This document shows positions 15,548 to 24,862 of a stretch of 64,000 nt of DNA, piece after piece (position 1 is the first letter of the stretch; every line of letters begins with the position of its first letter). Location: positions 1 to 64,000 of the forward strand of contig NZ_FMBW01000091.1 in NCBI RefSeq assembly GCF_900091725.1. The letters are read 5' to 3'. The stretch is from Streptomyces sp. DvalAA-43 (GTDB lineage: Bacteria > Actinomycetota > Actinomycetes > Streptomycetales > Streptomycetaceae). The position numbers were made by a program, and so were the translations under genes. The notes under the pieces were generated by a model, which did not search any database, had not been told where the DNA came from, and saw only the letters and a list, made by a program, of their open reading frames with translations.

Positions 15548-17038
15548 TCAGTGGCCGAAGTACTCCGGCTGCGTCTGCACATTGAGTTCGTCCAGCCGCA
15601 CCCGCTTCGCCGGGTCGGTCCGCCGGTCGTCGAGTTCGAGGACGTCGAAGCCCTTGGCGATGTCGTTGGAGTAGATGTAGCCGTTGTAGTAGTACGCCGA
15701 CCAGGAGCCGGCCGTGGTGACGGCGTCGGTGCTGACCGGCCCGCGCTCGAAGTAGCCGATCTCCTTCGGCTTCGACGAGTCGGTGAAGTCCCACACCGAC
15801 ACTCCGCCCTGGTACCAGGCCTGGACCATCAGGTCGCGGCCCTTGACCGGGATGATCGAACCGTTGTGGGCGACGCAGACCTCGGTGTCGGCCTGCGGGC
15901 GGTCGATCTTGAAGTAGCTGCGGAAGACCAGCTTGCGGTGGTCGCCCCTGCCCACGATGTCGTAGATGCCGTTGGCGCCGCGCTTCGGGCCGATCTCCTC
16001 GTTGCAGGTGGCCGCGCCACCGCCGCCGAGCTCATCGGTGAAGACGACCTTGTCCGTCGTCCGGTTGAAGGTCGCCGAGTGCCAGAACGCGAAGTTCACA
16101 TTGTCCTGCACCCGGTCGATGATCTTCGGGTTCTCCGGGTCCTTGATGGAGAACAGCAGGCCGTCACCCATGCAGGCACCGGCGGCCAGGTCCTTCGAGG
16201 GCAGCACGGTGATGTCGTGGCAGCCGGTGGTCCTGGAGACGCCCGGGTTCTCCGGAGCGCCGGGGTTGCCGCCGTCCGGGAAGAGCACCGGGAAGTTCAC
16301 GACCGCGGCCCTCTCCGGCGCGTTGCGCGGCACCTTGATGACGGAGATCCCGTCGTGCGGCGGCTGGCAGTCGGGGAACGTCGCGCTGGGCGCGTACGAG
16401 GAGACGTACACGTACACGTTCCTGCGCTCGGGGACCAGGGTGTGGGTGTGCGATCCGCACGCGGTCTCGACGGCGGCGACGTACTTCGGGTTGCGCTTGT
16501 CGCTGATGTCGAAGATCTTCATGCCCTCCCAGGAGGACTTCTCCGTGGCGGGCTGGGTGGTGCTGGCGCAGGAGTTGTCGCTGCGCGAGGAGTCGGTGGA
16601 CAGGAAGAGCAGGTTGCCCGAGACCGAGACGTCGTTCTGCGAGCCGGGGCAGAGGACCTGTGCGACCGTCCTCGGGGACCGGGGGTTGCTGATGTCGAAG
16701 ATCCGGAAGCCGTCGTAGTTTCCGGCGAAGGCGTACTTTCCCTGGAAGGCCAGATCCGTGTTGATGCCCTTGAGCGCGTCCTTCGGGACGTTGGCCAGAT
16801 GGGTGATGTTGGCACTGTGGACGATCTCGTCCACGCCGGGTACCTCGCCGCTGTTGATGGCCGCCCTGGCTTCTGCCTCCTGGGCGGCGGAGACACCGGT
16901 CCGGGCCGTGGCCGTGTCACCGGGGTCGGGCGTCGCGGCCGCGGGTCCGGCCATCAGCAGCGTGGCCAGCAGGCCGGCGGCCGCCGTCGCCGCGCCCAGG
17001 CGTCTGCGCCGTACCGGGCTCATGCGCAACGAAATCAC
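15548..17038 (-). CDS. Secreted LVIVD-repeat protein
   Basis: A 496-aa exported protein, probably a beta-propeller built of LVIVD-type repeats. A signal peptide is clear (RRRRLGAATAAAGLLATLLM, cleavage near PAAA). Repeats around YDGFRIFDISNPRSPRTVAQV, GMKIFDISDKRNPKYVAAVE and GVSVWDFTDSSKPKEIGYFE are visible, each about 45-60 residues apart. Catalytic residues are not recognisable. GTG start at 17038 with GGGAGGACG 3-8 nt upstream. Divergent from the DUF305 lipoprotein; the two are frequently paired, pointing to a shared extracellular role that is not known. Confidence 0.85.
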   Translation of the reverse strand: MISLRMSPVRRRRLGAATAAAGLLATLLMAGPAAATPDPGDTATARTGVSAAQEAEARAAINSGEVPGVDEIVHSANITHLANVPKDALKGINTDLAFQGKYAFAGNYDGFRIFDISNPRSPRTVAQVLCPGSQNDVSVSGNLLFLSTDSSRSDNSCASTTQPATEKSSWEGMKIFDISDKRNPKYVAAVETACGSHTHTLVPERRNVYVYVSSYAPSATFPDCQPPHDGISVIKVPRNAPERAAVVNFPVLFPDGGNPGAPENPGVSRTTGCHDITVLPSKDLAAGACMGDGLLFSIKDPENPKIIDRVQDNVNFAFWHSATFNRTTDKVVFTDELGGGGAATCNEEIGPKRGANGIYDIVGRGDHRKLVFRSYFKIDRPQADTEVCVAHNGSIIPVKGRDLMVQAWYQGGVSVWDFTDSSKPKEIGYFERGPVSTDAVTTAGSWSAYYYNGYIYSNDIAKGFDVLELDDRRTDPAKRVRLDELNVQTQPEYFGH

Positions 17039-17214
17039 TGCGTCCTCCCATGCATCCGAACGTAGTTGAACGGTTCACGGTCTTCGGCAGTATCGTCCTT
17101 CCCAAGGTGATCCCAACAGATGGCAACGGAGACGTATGGAGAGATTCTGATCGCTGATGTGCGGAAGCGTGTGAGAACGGCTCGGCAAACCCCCATATGG
17201 CCATGGAGGTCCAC

Positions 17215-17883
17215 GTGTTGATCCACCGTCAGAACGGGTTGGTACACAGATCCGCCCTCGTCGCGGCAGCCGTGTCGGCCGCTCTCGTGCTCGCCGCGTG
17301 CGACGCCGGGGACGGTGACAGCCGCACGAAGGCACAGACGGGCGGGGGGCCTTCGGTGGTGGCGCCCGGAAGGCCGGGCGAACCCGCACGGACCCTCTCC
17401 GCCGAGGAGGCCGCGAAGGCCGCCGGGGACGACACCCCCAACTCGGCCGACTTCCGCTATGCGCAGATGATGATCCAACACCACGCCCAGGCCCTGGAGT
17501 TGACCGCTCTGGTCCCGTCCCGCTCCGGATCACCCTCGGTCAAACGGCTCGCCGAGCGCATCACCGCGAGCCAGAAGCCGGAGATCGGCGCCATGGAAGG
17601 CTGGCTCACGCACAACGGCGGCGAGCGGCGCACCTCCGCCCACGATCACTCGGCCATGCCCGGTATGGCGACCCCGGCACAACTGAAGCGGTTGCGCGAG
17701 GCGGACGGGCCGGCCTTCGACGAGCTCTTCCTGAAGTTGATGATCACCCACCACCAGGGGGCGATCACGATGGCGACCGAGGTGCTCGCGGAGGGGAACA
17801 ACGTGCAGATCGAGGAGATGGCCGGGGACGTCGTCGCGCAGCAGACGGTGGAGATCAACCGAATGCGCACGATGCCGTCCTGA
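17215..17883 (+). CDS. DUF305 lipoprotein
   Basis: A 222-aa exported protein. The lipobox L-V-L-A-A-C follows a hydrophobic stretch, predicting a membrane-anchored lipoprotein. Two similar halves carry the DUF305 signature: R-Y-A-Q-M-M-I-Q-H-H-A-Q-A-L and L-F-L-K-L-M-I-T-H-H-Q-G-A-I-T-M, with conserved His pairs and Met that may bind a metal such as copper (inference). GTG at 17215 is chosen because GGAGG lies 5 nt upstream. Divergent from the LVIVD gene. Confidence 0.87.
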   Translation: MLIHRQNGLVHRSALVAAAVSAALVLAACDAGDGDSRTKAQTGGGPSVVAPGRPGEPARTLSAEEAAKAAGDDTPNSADFRYAQMMIQHHAQALELTALVPSRSGSPSVKRLAERITASQKPEIGAMEGWLTHNGGERRTSAHDHSAMPGMATPAQLKRLREADGPAFDELFLKLMITHHQGAITMATEVLAEGNNVQIEEMAGDVVAQQTVEINRMRTMPS

Positions 17884-17961
17884 CCAGGCCCCGGGCACAC
17901 CACCGCCCCCGCTCCGCCCACCGGTGCCATGCTGGAGACATCCTCCGGGAAGAGGTGCACC

Positions 17962-19383
17962 GTGCTCCGTGTCGCTGTCGTCGGCTCCGGCCCCAGCGGG
18001 GTCTACACCGCCCAGACCCTGGTCGCACAGGACCGGGTTCCCGATGTCCGGGTCCATGTGCTGGACCGGCTCCCCTGCCCGTACGGACTGGTGCGCTACG
18101 GCGTCGCCCCTGACCACGAGAAGATCAAGTCGCTGCAGAACAGTCTGCGGACCGTTCTGGAGCATGAGCGGATCACCTTTCTCGGGAACGTCGAGGTGGG
18201 CGGCGACGGCATTCCGCCCGAGAGGCTCGGCGAACTCTACGACGCGGTGGTCTACTGCGTCGGGGCCGCGACCGACCGCGCGCTCGGTGTCCCCGGCGAG
18301 GATCTGCCCGGCAGCCGCTCCGCCACCGAGTTCGTCTCCTGGTACAGCGCGCACCCCGACGCGGTCATGGACGGCTTCGCGCTCCGGGCCCGTTCCGTCG
18401 TGGTGATCGGGGTCGGCAATGTGGCGGTGGACGTGACGCGGATTCTCGCGCGCAGCGGTCAGGAGCTGCGCCCCACCGATGTGCCGCACGGTGCGCTGGG
18501 CGCGCTGGCCGACAGCCGGGTGCACGAGATCCACATGGCGGGCAGACGCGGACCTTCGCAGGCCAGGTTCACCACCAAGGAACTGCGTGAGCTGGGCGGC
18601 CTGCCGGGGGCCCGGGTCGTGGTGGACGAGGCGGAGCTGGCCCGCGATCCGGCGTACGCCGATCCGTCCGCCCCGGTCCCCGCCCTGCCCTCTCCTCCGA
18701 ACGCGCCGCCCCCGACGGCGGCGGCGCGGCGCAATGTCGAGGTCCTGCGCGGATGGGCCGCGGCCGGCGCCACGGGGGCGGGCGCCGACGGGCCTCCGGT
18801 GCGCACCATCCACCTGCGGTTCTTTCTGCGCCCCGTCGAGCTGCTGGAGCGGGACGGCCGGGTGGCCGGGGTGCGGTTCGCCCGTACCGTGCCGGACGGC
18901 AGCGGGGGCGTGCGCGACGCCGGCACGTACGAGGACATCGCCGCCGGGCTCGTACTGCGGGCGGTCGGCTATCGCGGAACCCCGCTGCCCGGTCTGCCCT
19001 TCGACCCGGTGCGCGGGACGGTGCCGCATCTGGCGGGGCGGGTACTGCGCGACGGGCTGCCGTCTCCCGGGGAGTACGTCGCCGGGTGGATCAAGCGCGG
19101 GCCGACCGGAGTGATCGGCTCGAACCGGTCGTGCGCCAAGGAGACGGTGGCTTCGCTGCTCGACGACGCGCCACGGCTCGCCGGGCGCCGGTCGGTACCC
19201 GACCCGGTGACGGCGCTGCGGGCGTGGGGGCTGCGCCCGGTGGAGTGGGACGGCTGGCTTTCCATCGAGCGGGCGGAGGCGGCACTGGGCAGGTCGCTCG
19301 GCCGGGAGCGGGTGAAGATCCCGGACTGGACGGGGCTGCTGAGCGCCGCGCACGGTGGCGGCCGGGACGGATCGGGAGGCTAA
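17962..19383 (+). CDS. FprA-type ferredoxin/adrenodoxin-NADP+ reductase
   Basis: A 473-aa FAD- and NADPH-binding reductase of the adrenodoxin-reductase class, passing electrons from NADPH to ferredoxin. FAD loop V-V-G-S-G-P-S-G at the N-terminus, L-P-C-P-Y-G-L-V-R-Y-G-V-A-P-D-H next, NADP loop V-V-I-G-V-G-N-V-A-V-D-V-T-R, and the C-terminal A-G-W-I-K-R-G-P-T-G-V-I-G-S-N. Length fits the family. GTG at 17962 is preceded by AGAGG. Its stop overlaps by 4 bp that of the convergent ArsR gene. Confidence 0.88.
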   Translation: MLRVAVVGSGPSGVYTAQTLVAQDRVPDVRVHVLDRLPCPYGLVRYGVAPDHEKIKSLQNSLRTVLEHERITFLGNVEVGGDGIPPERLGELYDAVVYCVGAATDRALGVPGEDLPGSRSATEFVSWYSAHPDAVMDGFALRARSVVVIGVGNVAVDVTRILARSGQELRPTDVPHGALGALADSRVHEIHMAGRRGPSQARFTTKELRELGGLPGARVVVDEAELARDPAYADPSAPVPALPSPPNAPPPTAAARRNVEVLRGWAAAGATGAGADGPPVRTIHLRFFLRPVELLERDGRVAGVRFARTVPDGSGGVRDAGTYEDIAAGLVLRAVGYRGTPLPGLPFDPVRGTVPHLAGRVLRDGLPSPGEYVAGWIKRGPTGVIGSNRSCAKETVASLLDDAPRLAGRRSVPDPVTALRAWGLRPVEWDGWLSIERAEAALGRSLGRERVKIPDWTGLLSAAHGGGRDGSGG

Positions 19384-19760
19384 CGGCCCTCGCCGATGCG
19401 CTGGACCTGGCGGTTCGCCGCGTCGAGGACGCGGTCGAGCAGGCCGGGGAACAGCGCCTCCAGATCGTCTCGCCGCAGGCCGTTCATCTTGGCCGTGCCT
19501 CGGTAGATCTGCTGGACGATCCCGCTCTCGCGCAACACCCGGAAGTGGTGCGTGGACGTGGATTTGGACACCGGCAGGTCGAAACAGGAGCAGGTGAGTT
19601 CGGATTCGGCGGCGGCCAGCTCACGGACGATGCGCAGCCGCATCGGGTCGGAGAGCGCGTGCAGCACCCCTTCGACGCGGATCTCGTCCCGCGCGGGGTG
19701 GTCGAGCACACGACCGCCGGCCTCGGCGGCGCTTACTGCGGGGGCGCTGGCGGGGGTCAC
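19380..19760 (-). CDS. ArsR-family winged-helix regulator
   Basis: A 126-aa HTH regulator. The winged helix is plain (ALSDPMRLRIVRELAAAE ... SKSTSTHHFRVLRESGIV). A C-S-C in L-T-C-S-C-F-D-L lies at the alpha-3 metal or thiol position of classical ArsR sensors. GTG at 19760 with a GGAG-containing upstream. The gene is convergent with FprA. A dyad TACGA-N6-TCGTA at 19822-19837 lies in its promoter and recurs ahead of the OYE-family reductase at 31652-31667, so that gene may belong to its regulon. Confidence 0.85.
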   Translation of the reverse strand: MTPASAPAVSAAEAGGRVLDHPARDEIRVEGVLHALSDPMRLRIVRELAAAESELTCSCFDLPVSKSTSTHHFRVLRESGIVQQIYRGTAKMNGLRRDDLEALFPGLLDRVLDAANRQVQRIGEGR

Positions 19761-19821
19761 GACGGCTCCACTTCCTGGGGTTGTTCCGGTCTGCTTCGCG
19801 GGGCTGTTCCGGCCTCCATAA

Positions 19822-19837
19822 TACGAGACTCATCGTA
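19822..19837. promoter_or_regulatory. TACGA-N6-TCGTA dyad, probable ArsR operator
   Basis: A perfect 5-6-5 inverted repeat 62 bp upstream of the ArsR GTG, next to a minus-strand TATTAT -10-like sequence (19816-19821 region). Autoregulation by the ArsR protein is likely. An identical arrangement occurs at 31652-31667. Confidence 0.5.
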
Positions 19838-20084
19838 GTTCGAGATGCGGCGGGCGGCGGGGCCCGCCGCGCCTCACTCCCTACGGTCCCCACGTGAGGC
19901 CGACTCGCGGGCTTCGGCGAGCCGGTCCGTGTGGGCCTCCGCCCAACGGCGCGCCGGGGCCGCCGGGCCCGAAGGTCCGGGTGACTTCGCCGTCGCCCTG
20001 CTCGACGAGGTCGATGTCCCTCGCCACCACCGCACGCACACCGGGATCGCGCGGGCCCGACCCGACCGGCCCGGCGCCCTTCCC

Positions 20085-20501
20085 TCACTCGCCGAGCAGG
20101 CCGGGGTTGTCGGCGAGCGAGGCGAGGTGGCCGGCCGGATCGGCGATCAGTCTGCGGGTCGTCAGATCGAGCATCCCCGCCACACCCGTGACCTCCGCCG
20201 CGACGGTGCCGTCCTCCTTGAGGATCTGCTGCGCGACCGTGAACGTCTTCCCCTCGCCGTACACGAACCGGCAGGTCACCCGGGCCAGGTCGCCGCCGCG
20301 GAGCTCCCTCAGGAACTTCACGGTCGTCTCCAGCGCGACCGGCCCGACGCCACTGGCCAGCAGCTTGTCCTGCGGCAGGCCGGCGGCGCGCAGGAGCTCC
20401 CAGCGCGCGTGCTCGGCGTACTGGAGGTAGACGGCCTGATTCAGATGCCCCTGGGTGTCGAGCTCGTAGCCCCGGACGGTCACATCAACAAAGAAGGTCA
20501 T
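20085..20501 (-). CDS. Acyl-CoA thioesterase, 4-hydroxybenzoyl-CoA thioesterase-like
   Basis: A 138-aa hot-dog-fold protein. The family start VRGYELDTQGHLNQAVYLQYAEHARWELL places Asp and His as in 4HBT/YbgC thioesterases. Expected reaction: hydrolysis of an acyl-CoA in the cytoplasm. The ATG at 20501 has GGGA 6-9 nt upstream. The same frame stays open for about 60 codons past its stop (to about 19900), with peptide VRAVVARDIDLVEQGD, which may be a decayed remnant or chance. Confidence 0.84.
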   Translation of the reverse strand: MTFFVDVTVRGYELDTQGHLNQAVYLQYAEHARWELLRAAGLPQDKLLASGVGPVALETTVKFLRELRGGDLARVTCRFVYGEGKTFTVAQQILKEDGTVAAEVTGVAGMLDLTTRRLIADPAGHLASLADNPGLLGE

Positions 20502-20574
20502 GAACGTCCCAACCCCGTTGCACAGTCCGCCATTCCCCGCCTCCGCACCACCGTCGGCGCCACACCTCTTTACG

Positions 20575-20621
20575 TACCTGTCATGCCCAGGTAACTTCCT
20601 CACCGCAAGTGATTGCAGCAA
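20575..20621. promoter_or_regulatory. Dyads upstream of the amylase gene
   Basis: TACCTG-N7-CAGGTA (20575-20593) is a perfect inverted repeat. GCAA-N4-TTGC and TTGC-A-GCAA overlap at about 20605-20621, resembling the CTTGCAG-type elements bound by MalR-like LacI regulators at streptomycete amylase promoters. The 271-bp gap between the thioesterase and amylase genes contains both divergent promoters. Confidence 0.4.
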
Positions 20622-20772
20622 AATTCCGACAGATCTTGCCTCTCGGAATGGACTGCTCGCCCGAACCCCGAGGCGCGTCAGGGTTCTCCGGCGGGACCTC
20701 GCAGGTGGCCATCGAGTGCCTGCGCTGCCGGCTGCCGCGGCCGTTGGCCGTGGCCCTCCCCTGGAGACACGA

Positions 20773-23700
20773 ATGAAACGCTCCCCACGCTCCGTGCCGA
20801 GACGGTCCTTGGCCGCGGCCGTGGTGGCCGCCGGGCTTCTGGGCCTCCTCACCGCCGTACCGCAGACCGCCGCTCCGTCCACCGTCCCGGCCGCGGCGAC
20901 GGAGAACACCGCGACGGTCTTCTACTACACGAAGACCCGCAACTGGTCGGCGTACGACCTGCATTACGCGCCCGAGGGCGGAGCGTGGACGACCGTGCCG
21001 GGGGTCCGGATGGAGGCCGCCTGCACCGACTGGGTCAAGAGGACCGTGAACCTGGGCAGCGCGACCGGACTGGCCGCGACGTTCAACGACGGCTCGGGCA
21101 CCTGGGACAACAACGCCGGGAAGAACTACGCGCTGGGCACCGGCGACATCGCCGTCAGGGACGGGGTCGTGGCCCACAGCGACCCGTGCGCCGGCACCGG
21201 CCCGGACCCCTCGCCCTCCCCCACGGACACCCGCACCGCCTCGGTCTACTACTCCACGACCACCGTCGGCTGGTCCACCGTCAACATCCACTTCCAGCCC
21301 ACAGGCGGATCGTGGACGGCCGTTCCGGGCGTGGGCATGGAGGCGGCCTGCACGGGGTGGGTGAAGCGTTCCGTCGATCTCGGCACCGCCACCTCCATGC
21401 AGGCCGCGTTCAACAACGGCAACGGGGTCTGGGACAACAACAACGGCGGCAACTACACCATCCCGGCCGGTGTCTCCACGGTGAAGGACAAGGCCGTCAC
21501 CGCCGACGCCGCGGACCCGTGCGCCACGGAGCCCGCCGACACCGAGGCCCCCACCGCGCCGTCGAGGGTGCACGCCGACGCGGACGGCGTGTCCACCGTG
21601 CTGACCTGGGACCCGTCCACCGACGACCGTGGCGTCGTCCGGTACCAGGTGACCCGGACCGGCGGTACCAGGGGCACGACGGTCACCGATGTCGGCTCCA
21701 CGGTCCACTCCGACACGAACCTGGAGGAGCGGACCGCCTACAGCTACACGGTGAAGGCCGTGGACGCGGCCGGCAACGTGTCCGCCGCGTCGGCCGCCGC
21801 CACCGTCACCACCGGCGACAGGCCCGCCACCCCGGCCACCGGGAAACCACTGGGCACCGACCCACGCAAGGACCCGATCTACTTCGTGCTCACCGCCCGG
21901 TTCGACGACGGCGACAGCACCAACAACCGGGGCGGCAGCCAGCATGTGAAGTCCGGCAACGCGGCCAACAACGACCCGATGTTCCGCGGCGACTTCAAGG
22001 GCCTGGTCGACAAGCTCGACTACATCAAGGGGCTGGGCTTCTCCGCGATCTGGATCACCCCGGTCGTGCTGAACCGGTCCGACTACGACTACCACGGCTA
22101 TCACGGCTACGACTTCTACAAGGTCGACGGCCGCCTGGAGTCCGCCGGCGCCTCGTACCAGGACCTGATCGACGCGGCCCACGCCAAGGGCATGAAGATC
22201 TACCAGGACGTCGTCTACAACCACTCCTCGCGCTGGGGCGCCAAGGGCCTGTTCACACCGACGGTCCACGGGGTCCGTGACGACCAGTGGAGCTGGTACT
22301 ACGACGAGAAGAACGAGGGTTTCGAGTACGACGGTGTCACCGTCGAACCGAAGTCCGGGAAGTCGTACTACAACGGCGATCTCTGGTCCACCGCCGAACC
22401 GTCCGGCAACACCTGCCTCGACTGGGGCAAGCCCACCGGAGGAACCTCCGCCGAGGGCTACAAGCTGTACAACTGCCAGTGGCCCAGCCCGACTTCCGGC
22501 ATGTTCCCCAAGACGTACTACCACAACTGCTGGCTCGGGAACTGGGAGGGCGAGGACTCCCGCAGCTGCTGGCTGCACGAGGACCTCGCCGACTTCGACA
22601 CCGAGAGCACACCCGTCCAGAACTACCTGATCGGCGCCTACGACAAGTACATCGACATGGGCGTCGACGGCTTCCGGATCGACACCGCCGTCCACATTCC
22701 GCGCACCACCTGGAACCGCCGGTTCCTGCCCGCCATCCAGGAACGCGTCACCTCGCGGTTCGGCGCCGGGGCGGCGAAGAACTTCTTCGTCTTCGGCGAG
22801 GTCGGAGCCTTCGTGAACGACAAGTGGAACCGCGGCTCGGTCAATCACTCCGCGCAGTTCTTCACCTGGAAGGAACGCAAGGAGTACGACGCCGACGACA
22901 CCAAGGCCGCGTTGGAGATGTACGACTACGAGGAGCGGCTGGGCACCGGTTCCCAGCCCGCCTCCACCAACGCCTTCCTGGACGGGAACACCTATCACAC
23001 ACCGGATCACAGCCGCTTCTCCGGCATGAACGTCATCGACATGCGGATGCACATGAACTTCGGGGACGCCGGCAACGCGTACAACAACGGCAAGGACTCC
23101 GACGACAGTTACAACGACGCCACCTACAACGTCGTGTACGTCGACAGCCACGACTACGGGCCCAACAAGAGCGGTGAGCGCTACGCGGGCGGGACCGATG
23201 CCTGGGCCGAGAACATGTCGCTGATGTGGACGTTCCGCGGCATCCCGACGCTCTACTACGGCTCCGAGATCGAATTCCAGGCGGGCAGGAAGATCGACTG
23301 CGGGCCCAGTTGCCCGCTGGCGAGCACCGGTCGCGCCTACTACGGCGACCATCTCGCCGGAACGGTCGAGGCGTCCGACTTCGGCAAGGTCTCCTCGGCC
23401 ACCGGCGAGGTCGCCGACACGCTCGGCAAGCCGCTGGTCAAGCACCTTCAGCGGCTCAACGAGATCCGGCGCGCCGTGCCCGCGCTCCAGATGGGCCAGT
23501 ACTCCACCGAGGGCATCTCCGGATCGATGGCGTACAAGCGCCGCTACACCGACGCCGCGAGCGGAATCGACAGCTTCGCGCTCGTCACCGTCACCGGCAC
23601 GGCCGACTACACCGGGATCCCCAACGGCACCTACAAGGACGCCGTCACCGGGGACACCCGGGTGGTGTCGGACGGCAGACTCTCCGTCGCCGCACCCGGC

Positions 23701-23790
23701 AAGGGCAACCTCCGCGTCTACGTCCTCGACCTGGGCGGCAGGAACGCGGCGCCCGGCAAGATCGGCGCGGCCGGTCCGTACCTCAAGTAG
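20773..23790 (+). CDS. Secreted alpha-amylase (GH13) with two CBM25-like domains
   Basis: A 1005-aa exported glycoside hydrolase. A twin-Arg signal peptide (PRRSLAAAVVAAG) ends near residue 40. Two starch-binding modules follow at about 47-133 and 156-243 (each with VYY/VFYY ... W-x-x-Y/V-N/D-x-H and P-G-V-x-M-E-A-A-C), then a fibronectin III module (258-349), the GH13 barrel (about 370-915) and a C-terminal beta domain. Catalytic residues: D637 in G-F-R-I-D, E676 in F-G-E-V, D794 in S-H-D. It should cleave alpha-1,4 bonds in extracellular starch. It overlaps the LacI gene tail-to-tail by 8 bp. Confidence 0.88.
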   Translation: MKRSPRSVPRRSLAAAVVAAGLLGLLTAVPQTAAPSTVPAAATENTATVFYYTKTRNWSAYDLHYAPEGGAWTTVPGVRMEAACTDWVKRTVNLGSATGLAATFNDGSGTWDNNAGKNYALGTGDIAVRDGVVAHSDPCAGTGPDPSPSPTDTRTASVYYSTTTVGWSTVNIHFQPTGGSWTAVPGVGMEAACTGWVKRSVDLGTATSMQAAFNNGNGVWDNNNGGNYTIPAGVSTVKDKAVTADAADPCATEPADTEAPTAPSRVHADADGVSTVLTWDPSTDDRGVVRYQVTRTGGTRGTTVTDVGSTVHSDTNLEERTAYSYTVKAVDAAGNVSAASAAATVTTGDRPATPATGKPLGTDPRKDPIYFVLTARFDDGDSTNNRGGSQHVKSGNAANNDPMFRGDFKGLVDKLDYIKGLGFSAIWITPVVLNRSDYDYHGYHGYDFYKVDGRLESAGASYQDLIDAAHAKGMKIYQDVVYNHSSRWGAKGLFTPTVHGVRDDQWSWYYDEKNEGFEYDGVTVEPKSGKSYYNGDLWSTAEPSGNTCLDWGKPTGGTSAEGYKLYNCQWPSPTSGMFPKTYYHNCWLGNWEGEDSRSCWLHEDLADFDTESTPVQNYLIGAYDKYIDMGVDGFRIDTAVHIPRTTWNRRFLPAIQERVTSRFGAGAAKNFFVFGEVGAFVNDKWNRGSVNHSAQFFTWKERKEYDADDTKAALEMYDYEERLGTGSQPASTNAFLDGNTYHTPDHSRFSGMNVIDMRMHMNFGDAGNAYNNGKDSDDSYNDATYNVVYVDSHDYGPNKSGERYAGGTDAWAENMSLMWTFRGIPTLYYGSEIEFQAGRKIDCGPSCPLASTGRAYYGDHLAGTVEASDFGKVSSATGEVADTLGKPLVKHLQRLNEIRRAVPALQMGQYSTEGISGSMAYKRRYTDAASGIDSFALVTVTGTADYTGIPNGTYKDAVTGDTRVVSDGRLSVAAPGKGNLRVYVLDLGGRNAAPGKIGAAGPYLK

Positions 23791-24793
23791 TGGCGGTGGA
23801 TTCGCGGACGACGAGCCGGTAGCCGGGACGGGGCCGCCGCGGCTCGGCCACCGGGCTGCCGGAGAGCCGTTCGACGAGGCTGTCGACGGCGAGCCGTGCG
23901 ATCGCCTCCTTGTCGGGGGCGACGGTGGTGAGCGTGGTGGCCCCGTACAGGCTTTCCTCGATGTTGTCGAAGCCGACGACGGCGACGTCCTCGGGGATGC
24001 GCAGCCCGCGCGAGCTGAGGGTGCGCATGGCGCCGATGGCGATGAGGTCGTTGTACGCGAACACCGCGTCGGGCCGCTCTCCCCGGTCGAGGAGGGCGGC
24101 CATGGCGCTGGCGCCGTCCTCGCGCCCGTAGCCGTCGGTGACCACCACCAGCGACTCGTCGGGCTCGATGCCGGCCGCGGCGAGCTCCTCGCGCCAGCCG
24201 CGCAGCCGCAGATGGGCGGGCTGGCGCTCGCGTCCGGTGCGGGAGCCGAGGAAGGCGATCCGGCGGTGGCCGCGCTCCACGAGGTGGCGTACGGCGTCGC
24301 GGGAGGCGGCCACGTTGTCGATGGCGATGTGGTCGTAGGGGGCCTCGTACTCCCGCTCGCCGAGCAGGACCAGGGGCGCGGTCTCGGTGCGCGCCATCAG
24401 GTCCTCGGTCTCCAGGTGGATCGGGCTGAGGATGAGGCCGTCGATCACATGGGACCGGAAGCCCTGGCTGACCAGGAGTTCCTTCTCGCGCAGGCCTGCG
24501 GTGTGGTCGACCAGGACGGTGTAGTCGTGCCGGGCGGCCGCGTCGACGACCGCGCCGGCGAGCTCCGCGAAGTACGGGTTGCCGAACTCGGGCACGGCGA
24601 GGGCGATGATGCCGGTGCGGCCCTTGCGCAGATGGCGTGCGGTGAGGTTCGGCCGGTAGCCGAGCTCGTCGATGGCCTGCTGCACCTTGGCGCGCATCTT
24701 CGGTGTGACGTGCTGATAGTTGTTCACCACGTTCGACACGGTCTTGATGGACACGCCCGCCCGTTGCGCAACGTCCTTGAGGCTGACGCCCAC
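23783..24793 (-). CDS. LacI-family repressor
   Basis: A 336-aa LacI/GalR regulator. N-terminal HTH VSLKDVAQRAGVSIKTVSNVVNN, then a periplasmic-binding-type effector domain with GYGREDGASAM and AVVGFDNIE. GTG at 24793 with GGGAG about 6 nt upstream. It closes the sugar ABC transporter cluster, 69 bp after the second permease gene, and a perfect 16-bp palindrome lies in that gap. It probably represses the transporter and itself; the convergent amylase may or may not be a target. Confidence 0.88.
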   Translation of the reverse strand: MGVSLKDVAQRAGVSIKTVSNVVNNYQHVTPKMRAKVQQAIDELGYRPNLTARHLRKGRTGIIALAVPEFGNPYFAELAGAVVDAAARHDYTVLVDHTAGLREKELLVSQGFRSHVIDGLILSPIHLETEDLMARTETAPLVLLGEREYEAPYDHIAIDNVAASRDAVRHLVERGHRRIAFLGSRTGRERQPAHLRLRGWREELAAAGIEPDESLVVVTDGYGREDGASAMAALLDRGERPDAVFAYNDLIAIGAMRTLSSRGLRIPEDVAVVGFDNIEESLYGATTLTTVAPDKEAIARLAVDSLVERLSGSPVAEPRRPRPGYRLVVRESTATT

Positions 24794-24815
24794 GGCACTC
24801 CCTGCTTCGGCTCGA

Positions 24816-24831
24816 TGCGCACCGGTGCGCA
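24816..24831. promoter_or_regulatory. 16-bp palindrome TGCGCACCGGTGCGCA
   Basis: A perfect palindrome with central CG, as in LacI-family operators, 22 bp upstream of the LacI GTG. Likely an autoregulatory site. It differs from the A/T-rich site in front of the solute-binding protein gene. Confidence 0.5.
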
Positions 24832-24862
24832 CTGGATCGGCCCGGCTCCCGTCCGGCACGGT

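Noticed and set aside
20581..23445. 954-codon open frame antisense to the amylase gene
   Set aside because: Its frame mirrors the high third-position GC of the amylase gene. It has no ribosome site and a low-complexity Val/Gly/Arg composition; an antisense shadow.
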